This document shows, piece after piece, positions 5,156 to 6,800 of a stretch of DNA of 6,800 nucleotides. The translations under genes were made by a program, and so were the position numbers. Position 1 is the stretch's first letter. Each line of letters begins with the position of its first letter. The notes beneath the pieces are model-generated. The model was not told the DNA's origin. It saw only the letters and a list, made by a program, of their open reading frames with translations, and did no database searches. Location: the NCBI GenBank assembly GCA_014379275.1, contig JACMMA010000138.1, positions 1 to 6,800 of the forward strand, read 5' to 3'. This stretch comes from Armatimonadota bacterium. GTDB lineage: Bacteria > Armatimonadota > Armatimonadia > Armatimonadales > Armatimonadaceae.

Positions 5156-5332
5156 ATGATGAAACTGGTAACTCTACCTCGGTACGTGGATGCAAGGCGG
5201 CTTCCTCGAAATGATTGGCAACGCTGTATGCTACAGTTCGTGCATACGGTGACCAACCGGATTACAGGAAGGATTGTTGTATCACCGTATGAAAGTAGTC
5301 CTGAAACCAGGAGGCATACTGCTGATTCTTAG
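5156..5332 (+). CDS. Possible small protein or leader peptide (58 codons) overlapping the next gene
   Basis: ATG at 5156 (a second ATG follows at 5159) opens a frame of 58 codons ending in TAG at 5330-5332: MMKLVTLPRYVDARRLPRND and onward, basic and without a membrane segment. AGGGG at 5146-5150 lies five bases upstream, and the frame starts about 40 nt after the predicted transcription start. It overlaps the first 44 bases of the membrane-anchored protein gene in another frame, so ribosomes translating it would pass over that gene's start region. No family is recognised. It could be a regulatory leader ORF, a small protein or a chance frame; its less GC-biased codons argue for caution. Confidence 0.35.
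   Translation: MMKLVTLPRYVDARRLPRNDWQRCMLQFVHTVTNRITGRIVVSPYESSPETRRHTADS
5224..5249 (+). repeat. Two mutually exclusive small hairpins in the right-facing leader
   Basis: CTGTA (5224-5228) can pair with TACAG (5232-5236) around a 3-nt loop. Alternatively CTGTATGC (5224-5231) can pair with GCATACGG (5242-5249, one G-U pair) around 10 nt. Both use the same 5' arm, so only one can form at a time. They lie inside the small ORF and about 40 nt before the ATG at 5289. Confidence 0.3.
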
Positions 5333-6095
5333 TGTCATCGCCGTACTCGCCTGGCTTGTTGTTTCGGATCAGGCGAAGATACTGTTCGCACCGGCGGGAC
5401 CAAATGCCTCGCAGGGGTTTGTTAAAGCGGCCACAGGGAGTGCCAGTCCCGCACCCAAAACCGGGCGATCTGCCTCCGCCGCCGCCCCCTCGTTAGCGGA
5501 CCGGAGCACGGGATCGCTCGACCTGACCCGCGTCGGAAAAACCGACTGGGTGCTCTACGGCGTGCTCCCCGGAACTCTACCTGCCAAGAGTCTGGTTCGC
5601 AAAACCGCCCCCCGACGCTCCATCGAATCGGTAGAGTTCGTCGGCGACGGCGCGGTAGCGTCCTACGGCAACGACACCCGCGCGTTCCGCTGGGCGGACG
5701 GTCCCGACGGGAATTCGACCGGTGCCGATGTCCGCACGGGCGCTGTTACGGAAGGACTCGGGAGCGGATTTCGCGTCGTCGTCGCGCCGACCGTGGGCAA
5801 AAAACAGACGCTGATGGTGTGGGTCGGCGGTGCGGGCGTCCGTAGCAAACTCCACGCGCGGATGTCGGACGGCACTCCGCTTTCGAGAGTCGCCGAGTCA
5901 TATAAAGAGATCGGCACCGGGGGCGATTTCGCCTTCCGCAGTCTGTACACCGTTTACTTCGCCGCCACGAAACCGGGACAGAAACTGGTCCTTTCGTATC
6001 TGGTCGCGGAGGAAGGCAGAAGCCGTGTCGGCACGCAGGAAGGTTCGCCCCCGGCGGAGAGTAGTGTCTCCCTCCAAGCAATCGCGGTGGACTGA
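5289..6095 (+). CDS. Membrane-anchored protein with a beta-sandwich-like domain of unknown function
   Basis: 268 residues from the ATG at 5289. The N-terminus MKVVLKPGG is followed by a hydrophobic helix at about 10-25 (ILLILSVIAVLAWLVV) that acts as an uncleaved anchor or signal sequence. A Ser/Ala/Pro-rich spacer runs from about 38 to 74. Residues 78-267 read as an extracytoplasmic all-beta domain: LTRVGKTDWVLYGVL, then FVGDGAVASYGNDTRAFRWADG, GLGSGFRVVVAP, QTLMVWVGGAG and KLVLSYLVAEEG. From memory, this pattern (TDW near the start, FxWxDG, GxGF, TLxVxVG, late LxVxY) matches domains attached to secreted carbohydrate-active or cell-surface proteins; no family name is asserted. AGGAAGGA at 5266-5273 is the ribosome binding site, 15 bases from the ATG but 3-7 bases from an in-frame TTG at 5277, so a start four codons earlier is possible. 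A promoter lies at 5081-5109. Confidence 0.78.
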   Translation: MKVVLKPGGILLILSVIAVLAWLVVSDQAKILFAPAGPNASQGFVKAATGSASPAPKTGRSASAAAPSLADRSTGSLDLTRVGKTDWVLYGVLPGTLPAKSLVRKTAPRRSIESVEFVGDGAVASYGNDTRAFRWADGPDGNSTGADVRTGAVTEGLGSGFRVVVAPTVGKKQTLMVWVGGAGVRSKLHARMSDGTPLSRVAESYKEIGTGGDFAFRSLYTVYFAATKPGQKLVLSYLVAEEGRSRVGTQEGSPPAESSVSLQAIAVD

Positions 6096-6123
6096 CCGAT
6101 GATCCCGCGCCCCGAAAATATGC

Positions 6124-6129
6124 TAAACT
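6124..6129 (+). promoter_or_regulatory. Possible -10 box for a leaderless start at 6137
   Basis: TAAACT lies seven bases before the ATG at 6137, and no Shine-Dalgarno sequence is present. The spacing fits a leaderless transcript starting at or near the ATG. No convincing -35 box is seen, so this is weak. Confidence 0.22.
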
Positions 6130-6136
6130 GAATCGT

Positions 6137-6800
6137 ATGCCCCGCCGACCGCTCCTTGACCCGCGCAACTACCGACTCGACGACCTTTTGCGCCGTCCCC
6201 TTTCGCCGGAAATCCCATTCGGGTCGGACGGCGGCGACCTGTCCGTTGATAACGCGTCGGGTTGGGGGTTCGATGGCGCGGCGACGTTTCGCGGCGTGGT
6301 CATCGCCGCCCCCCTGTCACTTTCCGTCTGGGTGGAAGGCTCCCCGGTGTTTCCCGCCGACGGCGTGTACCGCCCGTCGCATGTTACCGTGAACGCACAG
6401 GATGGGGAGACCGGCTTGCAAATCAGCGAGGACAAGTTCGTTTCACACGACGATGTGCTGGTTTCGGTCCTGTCACTACGCAATCCCGGCGAATGGTCCG
6501 TGGAAACCAATATCCGGGTGCAGTGGGGCATCCCGCGTGGCGAACATATGGACGCGGCGGGCAACCCCTTTTTCGCCTCCCGCTTCGCACCGAATATGCA
6601 GGACCGCCGCTTCACACTGGCGTCGGGCGGACGTACCCGCCTTGCTTTCGCGCTCGCCCTCGCCGCAGACGACCGCTATGCACAGGGTCCGGGGGACACG
6701 GCGCGTCGCCGCGCCGAATCGTACGCGCACGATCCGTCCGTGACCGTGTCCCAGGCGAACGCGTTCCAGGCATGGGCGGATAAACACACCGCCCGTTTCG
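6137..6800 (+). CDS. N-terminal part of a large protein, possibly a glycoside hydrolase (runs off right edge)
   Basis: From the ATG at 6137 the frame is open for 221 codons to the window edge. The protein starts MPRRPLLDPRNYRLDDLLRR and shows no signal peptide, so it is probably cytoplasmic. Residues about 35-175 alternate in the manner of a beta-sandwich: VDNASGWGFDGAATFRGVVI, SLSVWVEGSPVFPADGVYRP, LVSVLSLRNPGEWSVETNIR, VQWG. After residue 185 the sequence turns helical (RRRAESYAHDP, QANAFQAWADKHTARF). A beta-sandwich followed by an alpha-helical part is the order found in several glycoside hydrolases with an (alpha/alpha)6 barrel (GH63-, GH65- or rhamnosidase-like), but no catalytic residues are within view, so the call is an inference. 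It starts 41 bp after the preceding gene, on the same strand, with no ribosome binding site. Short overlapping frames on both strands here lack a comparable protein pattern. Confidence 0.75.
   Translation, partial: MPRRPLLDPRNYRLDDLLRRPLSPEIPFGSDGGDLSVDNASGWGFDGAATFRGVVIAAPLSLSVWVEGSPVFPADGVYRPSHVTVNAQDGETGLQISEDKFVSHDDVLVSVLSLRNPGEWSVETNIRVQWGIPRGEHMDAAGNPFFASRFAPNMQDRRFTLASGGRTRLAFALALAADDRYAQGPGDTARRRAESYAHDPSVTVSQANAFQAWADKHTARF

Noticed and set aside
6169..6787. Minus-strand frames of 148 and 103 codons at the right end
   Set aside because: They oppose the open 221-codon plus-strand frame from 6137, which has a coherent beta-sandwich pattern, whereas these are Ser/Arg-rich shadows.

Overview
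The window looks like a chromosomal segment of a GC-rich bacterium, most likely of the Armatimonadota. The best clue is a type IV pilin-like protein with an AFTLIELL cleavage region, a following VFAQAREKAR stretch and a C-terminal H-X9-DG motif, a protein type that is very abundant in that phylum and in Planctomycetes-like bacteria. This assignment is an inference from protein style, not a proven taxonomic call.

Layout. Everything from 1 to 4749 is on the minus strand and reads as one tightly packed gene run. In transcription order it holds an H-X9-DG prepilin (4749-3880), a small Ala/Pro/Gly-rich probable lipoprotein (3850-3551), a small single-pass membrane protein (3523-3122), an APC-family amino acid permease (3103-1799), a GspF/PilC-type inner-membrane platform protein (1765-461), and the first 116 codons of a second GspF/PilC paralog that runs off the left edge (350-1). 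Gaps are 17-33 bp except before the last gene (110 bp). The run is fed by a good sigma-70-type promoter at 4992-5021, which would give a leader of roughly 235 nt.

Positions 4750-5288 form a divergent control region. A second good promoter (5081-5109) faces right. It drives a possible 58-codon small ORF with its own ribosome binding site (5156-5332) that overlaps the start of a membrane-anchored beta-sandwich protein (5289-6095). After 41 bp comes the start of a larger protein (6137 to beyond the right edge), which reads like the N-terminal beta-sandwich of a carbohydrate-active enzyme, though the family cannot be fixed from the part seen.

The most striking feature is a 155-bp almost perfect inverted repeat at 1470-1624 (53-bp arms, 52/53 matching, 49-bp centre). 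It lies inside the first gspF gene and is read through in frame as a Pro/Gly/Ala-rich linker between the N-terminal and membrane domains. It resembles a palindromic or MITE-like mobile repeat tolerated inside a protein, comparable in principle to the Rickettsia palindromic elements. Apart from that, the genes suggest a type II secretion / type IV pilus-like assembly cluster in which the platform protein is duplicated, placed together with a permease of no obvious link to the system.
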